From Candidatus Thalassospirochaeta sargassi (GTDB taxonomy: Bacteria; Spirochaetota; Spirochaetia; UBA9216): a stretch of 64,000 nt of DNA. The stretch spans positions 38,704 through 102,703 of the forward strand of contig JAQQAL010000040.1 in the NCBI GenBank assembly GCA_028532855.1. The letters are read 5' to 3'. The notes beneath the pieces are model-generated. The model had not been told where the DNA came from. It did not search any database and was given only the letters and a program-made list of their open reading frames with translations. The translations under genes were made by a program, and so were the position numbers. Below, in pieces: positions 54,420-63,716 of the stretch. Positions within the stretch are counted from its first letter, which is position 1, and each line of letters opens with the position of its first letter.

Positions 54420-56492
54420 ATGTCGAAAAAGATCACCAAGGCTCCAGGAATATTCGGTAAGCCGGTTAAAAAGAAGAAATGGGATAAGAAGTTTCTTAGG
54501 AAGGTATACCTGCCGGAAGACAGGAAATTCCTGAGTTCGCTTGCTGTTGAAAAAGATGATATGATCAGTGTTGATGCTGATGGTCTGTCTAAAAAAGATC
54601 TTAAGCGGCTTAAAGCTATAGGGAAGGCAATTAAGAAGAACAGAAAGGGACTTAATTTCATTCTGATCTTTATCCTGATTCTGTTGGTCGCAGGTTCTGC
54701 ATTTTTTCATTTCTATCTAAAAAATAAACTTGTACAACGGGTGGTTGAGAATCAGCTTGAAAATATTTTCCTCGCGGAAGTTGATACAGCAGGAGTAAAT
54801 CTTTCCATTTTCGGCGGACATTTCTCGATGAACCTTCTTGTAATTGCAAATACTGAAGAACCGATGACTAATTTAGTTGAGTTTACCACAGTTGAGGCTG
54901 ATATTGATACGGCAGAGCTTCTGCAGGGGAGGGTGCTAATTGAGGAACTTGGCTTTTCCGGTATGCGGCGTGGCACGCCTAGAACAACATCGGGCAAACT
55001 GAAGAATGATGCTGATACGGGAAAGGCAGCCGAAAGGGTGGAGGCCGAAGATGATCCATCCTCCTCAGGCGCTGTTGAAAATATGGTGGGTCAGATATCG
55101 GCATTGGCAGGGAATATCGATGTAGCAGAGATCTATGAGCAGCAGAAAGAGAATCTTAAAAGTTTCAGACTTATTGAGGAATCTAAATCGAGTGTAGAAG
55201 GCTGGAAGACACACTGGCAGGGTAAAACGGACGAATGGAGTTCCAGGGTGGATGACTGGGATGCTTCAGTGAAATATATTGCATCAGTTGACGCCGATTC
55301 CTTTTCCGATATTGCCGGAGCTCAGTCTACAATCACGAAACTGCAATCTATATACCAGTCAGCTGAGACTGACTACAAACGTATACAGAGTGATTATCAG
55401 GAAGCCGAAGAGCAGTATGATGAAGCCGCCGCCTTGATGGACGAAATTAGATCCGCAGTTGATGCAGATTATGCTTATATAGAATCTATAGTGACGCTGC
55501 CGGCTGGCGACAAGGTTGACTGGGCAGCATCTATCCTTGAGGAACAGTTATCGATGCCGCTGAAAAAGTATCTTTCATACCTCGAACGCGGGCTTGAATG
55601 GTATAACAGGTTTAAACGCTATACTGATAAAAAAGATGCAGGCAAATCGGAGGTCAGAAGGCCAAGCAGACAGCTGCCGGTCCCGGCTGATGCCCCGCCG
55701 GCTTTCACTCTTGTACATGCCTTTGCCTCCGGGGAAGAACCCGGGCTGTCATATAAATTTGATCTGCGTAATATAGTCAGTGAACCTGATAAATGGGACG
55801 GCAAGGCAAGCCTTGACCTTGGGATTGATGCCCCCTCAACAGGGGCTGCTTCTGCTATGATTACCGAAGACAGCCTTGAGGTTGATGTGCCTGCAGTCCC
55901 TTTTGACCTGGGAGACAGCCTGTCGGCTGTTGACATCGCCTCTTTTAGAGGCAGTCTGTCCGTTGCGTCCGCTGTAGGCTGGGATGAAGGACGCTTTAAG
56001 GGTAATGTAGAACTCGGTGCAACTGATCTTCAGCTTAAGGAAGCTGTATCCGACAGCATCGTATACAGGTTGATCAGTACGAGCCTTGAATCCGTGAATC
56101 CGCTGACAGCAGCTGGCGAGTTCGCATGGACTGAGCCGGATGGGCTGAGCTTGAAGCTTGATACGGAGCTTGATGAAAGTCTTGGTGATGCGGCCAAGGC
56201 CCTTATTTCTGAAGGTGCTGAAGAAGGCCTGGCTATGCTTAAGGAATACCTTGGCGATCAGCTCGCAGGTCCGCTTGATGGTTTTGAATCGGAATATGGA
56301 GATCTTGAAGGCCTTGTCCGGGGCATAAAAAATTATCAAACTGACATTGACGGCTATAAGGATATGGCAAAAGATAAGATTGCCGAGATTGAGAATTCGG
56401 TTAAGGATAAACTCAAATCAGAGGCTGAGAATGTGATAAAAGACGGCGCATCAGATGCTTTGAAGAACATTGGCAATAAGCTTAATTTTTAA
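54420..56492 (+). CDS. TIGR03545-type large membrane-anchored protein
   Basis: A 690-residue protein with a basic N-terminus, one membrane helix (about 78-100) and a long external part. The first external segment (about 105-190) resembles AsmA-like beta strands (VDTAGVNLSIFGGHFSM, then a VEADIDTAELLQG strand). A coiled-coil stretch (about 240-350) and further strands follow, ending in a helical amphipathic tail. It is the partner of the TIGR03546 gene and probably part of an envelope system of unknown role; AsmA similarity hints at lipid transport, which is inference. Confidence 0.75.
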   Translation: MSKKITKAPGIFGKPVKKKKWDKKFLRKVYLPEDRKFLSSLAVEKDDMISVDADGLSKKDLKRLKAIGKAIKKNRKGLNFILIFILILLVAGSAFFHFYLKNKLVQRVVENQLENIFLAEVDTAGVNLSIFGGHFSMNLLVIANTEEPMTNLVEFTTVEADIDTAELLQGRVLIEELGFSGMRRGTPRTTSGKLKNDADTGKAAERVEAEDDPSSSGAVENMVGQISALAGNIDVAEIYEQQKENLKSFRLIEESKSSVEGWKTHWQGKTDEWSSRVDDWDASVKYIASVDADSFSDIAGAQSTITKLQSIYQSAETDYKRIQSDYQEAEEQYDEAAALMDEIRSAVDADYAYIESIVTLPAGDKVDWAASILEEQLSMPLKKYLSYLERGLEWYNRFKRYTDKKDAGKSEVRRPSRQLPVPADAPPAFTLVHAFASGEEPGLSYKFDLRNIVSEPDKWDGKASLDLGIDAPSTGAASAMITEDSLEVDVPAVPFDLGDSLSAVDIASFRGSLSVASAVGWDEGRFKGNVELGATDLQLKEAVSDSIVYRLISTSLESVNPLTAAGEFAWTEPDGLSLKLDTELDESLGDAAKALISEGAEEGLAMLKEYLGDQLAGPLDGFESEYGDLEGLVRGIKNYQTDIDGYKDMAKDKIAEIENSVKDKLKSEAENVIKDGASDALKNIGNKLNF

Positions 56493-56657
56493 TAGCTGAT
56501 AAAAAAACAGACTATGTAGAGCTTAAATCATATCTATTCCTTCTTTAATGGCTTTTGATTGCGCTATTCTGTCAAAACTTTTTCATCGTAGTGCGATCAT
56601 GTCTCAAAACGGTCTTACTGTAGAACGTCTGCAGGATCTCTGCTGGCCTTTTCACCA

Positions 56658-56852
56658 TTGCGGTTTATTTGCCCGTTTTTTTCAGGAACAAGTGAAGGCG
56701 TGCTGAAAGCTTTCGCCAACTCTCTGACTGTTGTCTCGGGAATGAGTGCGGGATTTGCCGGACCTGCAATTATTTTCGGTCTGCATTACAGCCTTCCGGC
56801 AGCGCTTGGAGCAGTAATAGGTTTTCAGATTAACAGGTCTCATACCCCTTAG
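56658..56852 (+). pseudogene. Short membrane-like frame, probably a remnant
   Basis: The 417-bp gap between the TIGR03545-like gene and the rubredoxin-like gene holds a 64-codon frame starting only at TTG, with one or two hydrophobic stretches (AGFAGPAIIFGLHYS, LPAALGAVIGFQI). The frame is open for about 70 nt upstream without a usable start. No ribosome site. It looks like a fragment of a former membrane protein. Confidence 0.3.
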
Positions 56853-56873
56853 AAGGTGTTGGGATTTTTGTAT

Positions 56874-56903
56874 TTGCATAAGTCTGCTCAGCGGGTGTAT
56901 AAT
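56874..56903 (+). promoter_or_regulatory. Promoter of the rubredoxin-like gene, leaderless
   Basis: TTGCAT (56874-56879), 18-bp spacer, perfect TATAAT (56898-56903), 6 nt to the ATG. Confidence 0.7.
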
Positions 56904-56909
56904 TTTTTC

Positions 56910-57338
56910 ATGGAACAAAAAGACACTATCCCGGTTATTTGCAGCAATCTTGCAAAGGCTGCTGAGAAACAGCAGAATCCTGGCATGGCTGCAGAGTACA
57001 GCGCTTTAGCTGAAAAGTATGATGACGGAAAGCCCTCAGCAGAGGACCTCGCCGGCTTGAAAACCTTAATTACCGAAGATCTTACGGTCTATCCGGATCT
57101 TCAGAAAGCGGCGGAATCCGCCGGCGATCGAGGCGCACAGCGCGCCCTTCGATGGGGGCAGAAGGTTACAGCAATTCAAAAATCACTTATAGACCGCTTC
57201 TTGTCAAAGGGGGATGCCCTGCTTGATGGCAAGGGGCTTTTTGTATGTGAAGCCTGCGGTTTTATTTTTCTTGGAGATTCTGCTCCCGACATATGTCCGG
57301 TGTGCAAGGCTCCTGTTTCGAGATTTTCAAAGGTATAA
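56910..57338 (+). CDS. Protein with C-terminal rubredoxin-like domain
   Basis: A 142-residue protein. Residues 1-105 are helical and resemble no family I know; the end carries a rubredoxin-like iron knuckle pair (FVCEACGFIFLGD and DICPVCKAPVSRF), as in rubrerythrins. It probably binds one iron and moves electrons. ATG 56910 follows a leaderless promoter; earlier in-frame starts lie within that promoter. It is 9 nt ahead of the ferredoxin-like gene, so both may form a small redox pair. Confidence 0.75.
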   Translation: MEQKDTIPVICSNLAKAAEKQQNPGMAAEYSALAEKYDDGKPSAEDLAGLKTLITEDLTVYPDLQKAAESAGDRGAQRALRWGQKVTAIQKSLIDRFLSKGDALLDGKGLFVCEACGFIFLGDSAPDICPVCKAPVSRFSKV

Positions 57339-57347
57339 GGAGAAAAT

Positions 57348-57773
57348 ATGTACGCGTCACGAAATCTTGCCAAATGTACCAAAGACTGTTTATGCCTGTT
57401 TGTATGTCCGACAGGTGCTACCGATACCGAAACCGGACAGATCGACAGCAGCAAATGTCTCGACGGCTGCAGGCTCTGCGTAGATGCCTGTCCCTCTCAT
57501 GCAATCTTTCTTGTTATGGATAATTATCCTGAGCCGGAACCGAAAAATTCTGAGGTCGCTGATAAAATGCTGAATTTCTGTGCTGCTAAATACGGACAGG
57601 AGAAGTCCGCAGAGGCAATTGCTGACTCCTCAGCCTCTGAGGCTGAAAAAAAGCTGGCCGCAGCGCTTAAACAATCATTGAGAATTGTAGCTGAAGACTG
57701 CGCCCGGGAAGCAGGCTATATGCTGCCCCAGTGTGAAAAAGCGCAGGAGTTTAAAGCGGAACTGGGCGGTTGA
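57348..57773 (+). CDS. 4Fe-4S ferredoxin-like protein
   Basis: A 141-residue protein whose N-terminal half has ferredoxin-type cysteines (AKCTKDCLCLFVCPTGATD and KCLDGCRLCVDACPSHAIF), consistent with two clusters, though the spacing in the first motif is unusual. The C-terminal half is helical with three extra cysteines. AGGAG precedes the ATG. It follows the rubredoxin-like gene and probably shares electrons with it. Confidence 0.8.
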   Translation: MYASRNLAKCTKDCLCLFVCPTGATDTETGQIDSSKCLDGCRLCVDACPSHAIFLVMDNYPEPEPKNSEVADKMLNFCAAKYGQEKSAEAIADSSASEAEKKLAAALKQSLRIVAEDCAREAGYMLPQCEKAQEFKAELGG

Positions 57774-57798
57774 TAATATAGCCTGCTCTTATCTGGAA

Positions 57799-58074
57799 TC
57801 AGCGTTTGCCGGTGAGCTTGATGATGTGATATCCGAACTGTGTTCGAACTACATCGCTCACTGAGCCGACGCCCATTCTTGAGCATGCGCGTTCAAACTC
57901 GGGAACCATCTTTCCCGGTCCGAACCACCCGAGATCTCCGCCCTTCGATTTGCTGGGGCAGGTTGAAAAATCACGGGCAATTGCCTCAAACCTGGCACCC
58001 TGTTTTATTTTTCGCTGTAATTCTCTTGCCTGACTCTGGCTTTTAACCAATATATGACTTGCTTTCCATTCCAT
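57799..58074 (-). CDS. Parvulin-type peptidyl-prolyl isomerase
   Basis: A 91-residue minimal PpiC/parvulin domain: the start ASHILVKSQ, the core DFSTCPSKSKGGDLGWFG and the end FGYHIIKLTG are complete. No signal sequence, so cytoplasmic. ATG 58074 follows a leaderless promoter; it diverges from the endonuclease IV gene. Confidence 0.93.
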   Translation of the reverse strand: MEWKASHILVKSQSQARELQRKIKQGARFEAIARDFSTCPSKSKGGDLGWFGPGKMVPEFERACSRMGVGSVSDVVRTQFGYHIIKLTGKR

Positions 58075-58080
58075 GAGTTG

Positions 58081-58109
58081 ATATTATCCGAGTTGTACGG
58101 TTTTTTCAA
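58081..58109 (-). promoter_or_regulatory. Parvulin promoter, leaderless
   Basis: Minus-strand TTGAAA (58104-58109), 17-bp spacer, TAATAT (58081-58086), 6 nt to the ATG. Confidence 0.7.
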
Positions 58110-58133
58110 CTGGAATCTATATCCCCAATTTAG

Positions 58134-58139
58134 TATATT
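58134..58139 (+). promoter_or_regulatory. -10 box of nfo, leaderless
   Basis: TATATT ends 6 nt before ATG 58146 (or 3 nt before a GTG). No clear -35; no Shine-Dalgarno. Confidence 0.5.
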
Positions 58140-58145
58140 ATCGTG

Positions 58146-58997
58146 ATGAATGACAAATATGTCGGCGCGCACGTGACAACCGCCGGCGGGGTTGAAAACT
58201 CACTGCTTCATGCGGACCATATCAAAGCCGCTGGATTTGCCCTGTTTACAAGAAACCAGCGCCGCTGGGAATCCCATGCCCTGACCGTGGAAAGCATTAG
58301 ACTTTTCCGTGAGCGGATGATTGAATACGGCTACACAGCGGAGCAGGTGCTGCCTCATAATTCATATCTGATTAATCTCGCTCAACCGGATCCGCAAAAG
58401 AGGGCCCGTTCTTATGACGTTTTTATAGATGAGCTCAGGAGGGTTGAACTGCTCGGCTTGAAATTTCTGAATTTCCACCCTGGAAGTACAGTCGGGATAA
58501 TCAGCAAAGATGAGGGTATTGAGCTGATTGCTGATGCGATAAACCGTGCTCATCTTGAACTTGGAGAAACCGTTCATGTTCTTGAGACTACATCCGGGCA
58601 GAAAAATAAAATCGGCGGAACATTCGAAGAGCTTGCGGAAATAATAGAGCGGGTTGAAGATAAGTCGAGAATCGGGGTCTGTATCGATACCTGTCACATC
58701 TTTGCCGCGGGTTATGATATCTCAACCTTAGATGGTTGGCAGCGGACAATTCAGGAATTTGACAGAATTATCGGACTCGAATATTTAAAAGGCCTTCATT
58801 TGAATGATTCCGCAGGAACACTTGATTCACGCATCGACAGACATGCTAATATAGGTGAGGGTGAAATCGGTCTTGAAGGTTTCAGAGCACTGATGAATGA
58901 TTCGCGCCTTGATAAAAAACCGATGATTCTTGAAACCCCCGCCAAAAGGGAATGGGATAAAGAGCTGGAACTGCTGAGGGGACTGATACGCGAATGA
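58146..58997 (+). CDS. nfo: Endonuclease IV
   Basis: A 283-residue AP endonuclease that nicks DNA at abasic sites. Zinc ligands are found in NFHPGST, VLETTSGQ, CIDTCHIFAAGYD, HLNDSAG and DRHANIGEGEIG. The length is the family norm. ATG 58146 is preceded by TATATT and lacks a ribosome site. Its stop overlaps the start of the sensor kinase gene by 4 nt, so the two-component genes may be read from this promoter. Confidence 0.95.
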   Translation: MNDKYVGAHVTTAGGVENSLLHADHIKAAGFALFTRNQRRWESHALTVESIRLFRERMIEYGYTAEQVLPHNSYLINLAQPDPQKRARSYDVFIDELRRVELLGLKFLNFHPGSTVGIISKDEGIELIADAINRAHLELGETVHVLETTSGQKNKIGGTFEELAEIIERVEDKSRIGVCIDTCHIFAAGYDISTLDGWQRTIQEFDRIIGLEYLKGLHLNDSAGTLDSRIDRHANIGEGEIGLEGFRALMNDSRLDKKPMILETPAKREWDKELELLRGLIRE

Positions 58998-60853
58998 TAA
59001 AGAAGTTTTTCCGGATTATACGTGAACAACTTAAAATCGGGTATACCTCCAGACTGCTTCTATTTATTTTTACTGCAATAATAATCGGATTTTTTGCGAC
59101 TGAAAGCTCAGTCAGAGCAATTACTTCGGCAGAAATACTTCAGGAAAAACAGGTTATGCTGTTCGGGCTTGCAACTCAGCTTGATAATGCGCTTGTTGGA
59201 ACATACGACGATATCCTCATGGAACATAATGCTGTCAATCTTCCGAGAATTGATAAAATTAAGATTCTGAATGAGGAACTGAAGCAGGTGACTGATTTTG
59301 TTGCCTCAGGAGTTCCGGGTGTGGGGGTCGGGTATTATTCAAAAAATCTCGATGCGATTATTACCTACGGCCCTGAAGATCAATTCAGTCATACGATCGG
59401 GCAGTCGATATTTGAGGGACATCGTGGATATCAGGTGATGGATGAGGGAATTCGGCTTGTTCAGCAGGGCGAGTTAGTCAGAGGCAGGATCCTTAACTGT
59501 ATGCATCCAATTATACGGAGCGGTGAAGTTATTGGATACATCTGGGCAAACGAGACGCTTGAAAATGTTTCAAGCCAACTGTCGTCGGTATTCAGCCGAA
59601 TACTGATATTCACCGTTATAATTTTCCTTCTGCTCTCTTTTTCGGTGCTTCTCCCAACCTGGTATTTCAATCGCCGGATTGATCAGCTGATCAATAATAT
59701 AGATGATGTGATGGAGCACCCGCGGATGCGCCTGCCTAAAATTTCCGGTCCGCTTGAGAGTGTGGTATCCGGGTTTAATAATCTTCTGGATAAGGTTTTT
59801 TATTTTAAAAGTCACAATGAGTATATTTTTGACAGCCTTCAAAGCGGTATCTTTGCGGTTTCCACTGAAAGAGAGGTTCTTCTTGCAAATCCTGCCTTCA
59901 GGGCTTTTTTGGAAATAGAGGAAGAGAATCTTCTGGGTATAAAAATCGAAAGATTATTCCCTGAAGATTTTTGTTCATATATCACGGGACAAATTTCAGC
60001 TGCTGAACCGCAGGTTGATTCTAACTATCTCTATCGGGGCAGAATATATGAAGTTGTCGTTGATGATGTTTTAAATGATTCAGGCAAACAGATTGGGCAT
60101 GTGTTTATTTTCAGGGATCGAACCCTCCTTCGTCTTTATGAGAGGAGGCTTCAGGATCAGCAGAGGCTGGCAGCGCTTGGAGAAATAGGAATAACAATTG
60201 CTCATGAAATAAAGAATCCTCTTACATCGGTAAAGGGTTTTACTCAATTGATAAACCGCAGGCTTACGGAAGATGAGAAGACAGTTAAATATTTGAAATT
60301 GATGGAAGATGAACTCAACAGAATCGACAAACTTTTGAATGAGATGATGGTCACGGGCAAAGCTTCGGTCTTTCATCCCGAGCCTGCTAATATAGAAGAT
60401 ATGCTGAATGAGGTAATGGTAATATACTCAAGCAACAAGCCTGACATTGATTTTACTCTTGACTGCAGGATCAGCGGAGCTTCAATTGTGAATATAGACA
60501 AGGATAAAATTTCACAACTGATAGATAACATCATCAAGAATGCTGTAGAAGCTGTTCAAGCAAAACACTTTGCTGATAAAAAAGAAATCAGTATATATGT
60601 TGAAAAAAACGAAGATGAGCTTATTCTTAAAATACGTGACACCGGGGTTGGAATCTCTGAAGAAAATACAAACAGGATAACTACACCGTTTTTCACTACG
60701 AAGGACGACGGGACTGGCCTGGGTATGAGCACCTGTCTTGGAATTGTAGATAAACATCGGGGCCGAATGGAAATTTTTTCGGAAGAGGGTGAGTTTACCG
60801 AGGTGAAAATCACATTTGAATTAAATAAACTGGAGATGCTTAATGAAGCATAA
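58994..60853 (+). CDS. atoS: AtoS-like sensor histidine kinase
   Basis: A 619-residue inner-membrane kinase. Membrane helices at about 20-40 and 205-228 enclose an outer sensor; a HAMP-like linker, a PAS domain (about 272-380), HisKA with the phosphorylated His404 (HEIKNPLTSVKG) and a HATPase domain (NAVEAV, DTGVGIS, GTGLGMS) follow. Adjacent atoC and atoE/atoB genes make AtoS the natural name; the ligand (acetoacetate or another short acid) is inferred from context. It overlaps nfo by 4 nt and atoC by 11 nt. Confidence 0.85.
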   Translation: MIKKFFRIIREQLKIGYTSRLLLFIFTAIIIGFFATESSVRAITSAEILQEKQVMLFGLATQLDNALVGTYDDILMEHNAVNLPRIDKIKILNEELKQVTDFVASGVPGVGVGYYSKNLDAIITYGPEDQFSHTIGQSIFEGHRGYQVMDEGIRLVQQGELVRGRILNCMHPIIRSGEVIGYIWANETLENVSSQLSSVFSRILIFTVIIFLLLSFSVLLPTWYFNRRIDQLINNIDDVMEHPRMRLPKISGPLESVVSGFNNLLDKVFYFKSHNEYIFDSLQSGIFAVSTEREVLLANPAFRAFLEIEEENLLGIKIERLFPEDFCSYITGQISAAEPQVDSNYLYRGRIYEVVVDDVLNDSGKQIGHVFIFRDRTLLRLYERRLQDQQRLAALGEIGITIAHEIKNPLTSVKGFTQLINRRLTEDEKTVKYLKLMEDELNRIDKLLNEMMVTGKASVFHPEPANIEDMLNEVMVIYSSNKPDIDFTLDCRISGASIVNIDKDKISQLIDNIIKNAVEAVQAKHFADKKEISIYVEKNEDELILKIRDTGVGISEENTNRITTPFFTTKDDGTGLGMSTCLGIVDKHRGRMEIFSEEGEFTEVKITFELNKLEMLNEA

Positions 60854-62186
60854 AATACTTGTTGTTGACGATGAGCCGAATGTCAGGATATTTTTTGAAG
60901 AACTTTTAGAAGAAGCAGACTATAAAATAAAGACTGCCGGAGACGGTGCTGCAGCCATAAAAAATGCGCAGGATTTTCTTCCTGAGATTGTCTTTCTTGA
61001 TCTGAATCTGCCTGATGCAAATGGACTTGAACTGATTAAGCCGTTGAAAAAAATAGAATCTCATCCACAGATTATAATCATTTCAGCATTAGGCACAGTT
61101 GAGAATGCCGTCAGGGCAACACAGCTCGGGGCCTATGATTTTATTACGAAACCCTTTGATATTGATAAGATAGAACGTGTCCTTACCAGAAGTCTGGAAT
61201 ATCAGAATCTGTACAAAGAGAATCTTATGCTTAGGCAAATTCAGCAGGAATGTCCGCTTTATCAGGAGTTTATAGGAGAATCGCCGCAGATTGAAAGGAT
61301 AAAGAGTAGAATCCTTAAGCTGAAAAATACTGATGTACCGATTTTGATAACCGGCGAAACCGGTACGGGCAAGAATATTCTGGCAAAACAGATTCATTAC
61401 ACAATTAACGAACCCTCTTCTCCGATGGTCTATATAAACTGTTCGAACATCTCCGAAAACCTGTTCGAGTCAGAATTGTTCGGTCATGAGAAGGGGGCTT
61501 TCACCGGGGCGGTTGGACAGAAAAGAGGCCGTATAGAAGAAGCCGGCGGCGGGACAGTTATTCTTGATGAAATATCTGAGATCCCGTACTCGATTCAGGC
61601 TAAATTGCTGACCTTTATTCAGGAAAAGACCTTTTTCCGGGTTGGAGGATCCAAGGAGTTAAGGGTTGAAACCCGAATAATTGCTCTTACCAACAGGGAC
61701 CTTGAAAAAGAGATAGAGGCCGGAGGGTTTCGGAAAGACTTGTTTTACCGGCTTAATGTTATTCATTTTCATCTTCCGCCGCTTCGCGAACGACGAGACG
61801 ATATTGTTCTTTTATGCAGACATTTTCTGGATCTTTTCCATGCCGGTTACGGAGGCGTTCGTAAAGAGCTTGATTCTGTAGGATTTGAGTATTTCAGAAA
61901 TTACTCCTGGCCGGGAAATGCGAGGGAATTAAAAAATCAGATTGAAAGGGCTTATATATACAGCGACGGAGAAACGCTGGTTGTTGACGAAATACTTTCC
62001 GCCGGAGAGTTCTCAAAGAGCGGAAGCAGCCGGGGTCTGCGGGAGCAGCTTCAGGCAGTTGAGAAACAGATTATTGTTGATACGCTTTCATCCGAGCATG
62101 GAAATCGGAAAAAGACAGCAGAGACCCTTCGTATCAGCCTTAGAAATCTGCAGTATAAGATTGCCGAATATGGGATAGACATGTAA
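60843..62186 (+). CDS. atoC: AtoC-like sigma-54-dependent response regulator
   Basis: A 447-residue NtrC-type activator. The receiver (about 1-120) has DDEP and the phospho-acceptor Asp in FLDLNLPDANG. The AAA+ domain (about 135-375) has Walker A GETGTGKNILAK and the sigma-54 contact loop GAFTGA. A Fis-type helix-turn-helix ends the protein (RKKTAETLRISLRNLQYK). It should activate the sigma-54 promoter directly downstream from the paired sites at 62192-62226. Confidence 0.92.
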   Translation: MKHKILVVDDEPNVRIFFEELLEEADYKIKTAGDGAAAIKNAQDFLPEIVFLDLNLPDANGLELIKPLKKIESHPQIIIISALGTVENAVRATQLGAYDFITKPFDIDKIERVLTRSLEYQNLYKENLMLRQIQQECPLYQEFIGESPQIERIKSRILKLKNTDVPILITGETGTGKNILAKQIHYTINEPSSPMVYINCSNISENLFESELFGHEKGAFTGAVGQKRGRIEEAGGGTVILDEISEIPYSIQAKLLTFIQEKTFFRVGGSKELRVETRIIALTNRDLEKEIEAGGFRKDLFYRLNVIHFHLPPLRERRDDIVLLCRHFLDLFHAGYGGVRKELDSVGFEYFRNYSWPGNARELKNQIERAYIYSDGETLVVDEILSAGEFSKSGSSRGLREQLQAVEKQIIVDTLSSEHGNRKKTAETLRISLRNLQYKIAEYGIDM

Positions 62187-62191
62187 TTTAC

Positions 62192-62226
62192 TGCAAAACC
62201 CTGCATTCAAAGTGCAGAAATTTGCA
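62192..62226. promoter_or_regulatory. Two tandem AtoC-like activator sites
   Basis: TGCA-N6-TGCA occurs twice, at 62192-62205 and 62213-62226, centres 21 bp apart. The second lies in a perfect 8-bp-arm palindrome (AAAGTGCA, then TGCACTTT, 62209-62230), also able to act as the atoC terminator. They sit about 100-130 bp upstream of the -24 element, the usual place for enhancer sites. Confidence 0.65.
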
Positions 62227-62321
62227 CTTTTCTTGATTTTGTAAAAGCTCACAGTTCTTTGTCTATAAGCCTAACTCTCTATCCTGTAATAAGATATATA
62301 AATTTTTAATAAAATAACTTC

Positions 62322-62338
62322 TTGGCCTCCAAATTGCA
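62322..62338 (+). promoter_or_regulatory. Sigma-54 promoter of atoE
   Basis: TTGGCCTCCAAATTGCA has GG (62324-62325) and GC (62336-62337) separated by exactly 10 bp, the -24/-12 signature. ATG is 34 nt farther. Confidence 0.85.
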
Positions 62339-62371
62339 TAAGCATTATAAAACAAATTTTGGAGGGATCTT

Positions 62372-63703
62372 ATGATTCGTGTTTTAGGCAGAGCATTCTC
62401 AAATATTGCCCGGAGATGGCTTCCGGATGCATTTTTGTTTGCTTTAATCCTTTGTTTTCTTGTATTCGCCCTTGGTATGATTGTAGAAGGTGAAAGTTTT
62501 ATGGCCATGACTACATACTTCGGCGGCGGAGTATGGGCGTTCCTTGCGTTCTCAATGCAGATGGCGCTGATTATTGTCACAGGCAGCGCAATGGCGACTT
62601 CGAAACCGGTGCACTCGTTATTGAAGACGATTGCCAAAGCGGCAAAAACCCCGACACAGGCAATCATGCTTGTTGCTTTTGTTGCGGCAATCTGCTGCTG
62701 GATAAACTGGGGCTTTGGTCTTATTATCGGTGCACTTCTTGCTAAAGAGCTTGCCCGAACGGTTCGGGGTATTCACTATCCATTGCTTGTTGCGGCTGCT
62801 TACAGCGGCTTCCTGGTCTGGCATGCAGGTCTTTCCGCATCAATACCTCTGAAGATTGCAGGTGCCGACTCCATCATGGAAAAATTCGCCGACGGAGCAA
62901 TTATTCCGGCATCAGATACAATATTCAGTGTTGCTAATATTATTCTTGTTGCTCTTCTTGTTATCACCCTTCCTATCATCAACCGCTTGATGCACCCGAA
63001 GAAAGAAGAGGTTTTTGAAGTTGATGCTAATCTCTTTTCAGAGGATGATGTTGACGAACCGGTAAAAGACAAGAAAGAAATGACTCCTGCTGAAAAGCTT
63101 GAGAACAACATGATCATTTCTCTAATAATTGGGGTAATCGGTGTTGTATACATCGTTTCATACTTTGTTAAGGGCGGAGGAATTTCGCTTAATATCGTGA
63201 ACTTCATTTTTCTGATAGTAGGTATTCTTCTTCACAAAACACCAATAAAATATGTTCGAGCTGTAACTGAAGCAGTTAAAGGCTGTGGCGGTGTTATCCT
63301 TCAGTTCCCGTTTTATGCAGGTATTATGGGCATGATGATAAGCAGCGGGCTTGCAGGCACATTCTCTCAGGGATTTGTTAATATCTCAAATCAGACAACA
63401 TTTCCTTTCTTTGCATTCCTCTCAGCAGGTATTGTAAACTTTTTCGTACCTTCAGGAGGCGGACAGTGGGGTGTTCAGGGACCGATTATGATTCCTGCAG
63501 CCAAGGCTCTAGGCGTTTCATATGCGACTACTTCAATGGCTGTTGCCTGGGGTGATGCATGGACAAATATGATCCAGCCGTTCTGGGCGCTACCGCTTCT
63601 TGGTGTTGCTAAACTTAACATCAGGGATATTATGGGATATACAACTGTTATACTGCTGTATTCCGGTATTATAATCTCTTTGTTTATGCTTTTCGTATTC
63701 TAA
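62372..63703 (+). CDS. atoE: AtoE-like short-chain fatty acid transporter
   Basis: A 443-residue inner-membrane protein with about ten helices. The start (RAFSNIARRWLPDAFLFALILC) and the FFVPSGGGQWGVQGPI and VAWGDAWTNMIQPFWALPLLG segments are characteristic of the AtoE family, which takes up short-chain acids such as acetoacetate or butyrate. TTTTGGAGGGATCTT precedes the ATG. Sigma-54 control and the neighbouring thiolase support the assignment. Confidence 0.92.
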   Translation: MIRVLGRAFSNIARRWLPDAFLFALILCFLVFALGMIVEGESFMAMTTYFGGGVWAFLAFSMQMALIIVTGSAMATSKPVHSLLKTIAKAAKTPTQAIMLVAFVAAICCWINWGFGLIIGALLAKELARTVRGIHYPLLVAAAYSGFLVWHAGLSASIPLKIAGADSIMEKFADGAIIPASDTIFSVANIILVALLVITLPIINRLMHPKKEEVFEVDANLFSEDDVDEPVKDKKEMTPAEKLENNMIISLIIGVIGVVYIVSYFVKGGGISLNIVNFIFLIVGILLHKTPIKYVRAVTEAVKGCGGVILQFPFYAGIMGMMISSGLAGTFSQGFVNISNQTTFPFFAFLSAGIVNFFVPSGGGQWGVQGPIMIPAAKALGVSYATTSMAVAWGDAWTNMIQPFWALPLLGVAKLNIRDIMGYTTVILLYSGIIISLFMLFVF

Positions 63704-63716
63704 TAAACAGCAATAA

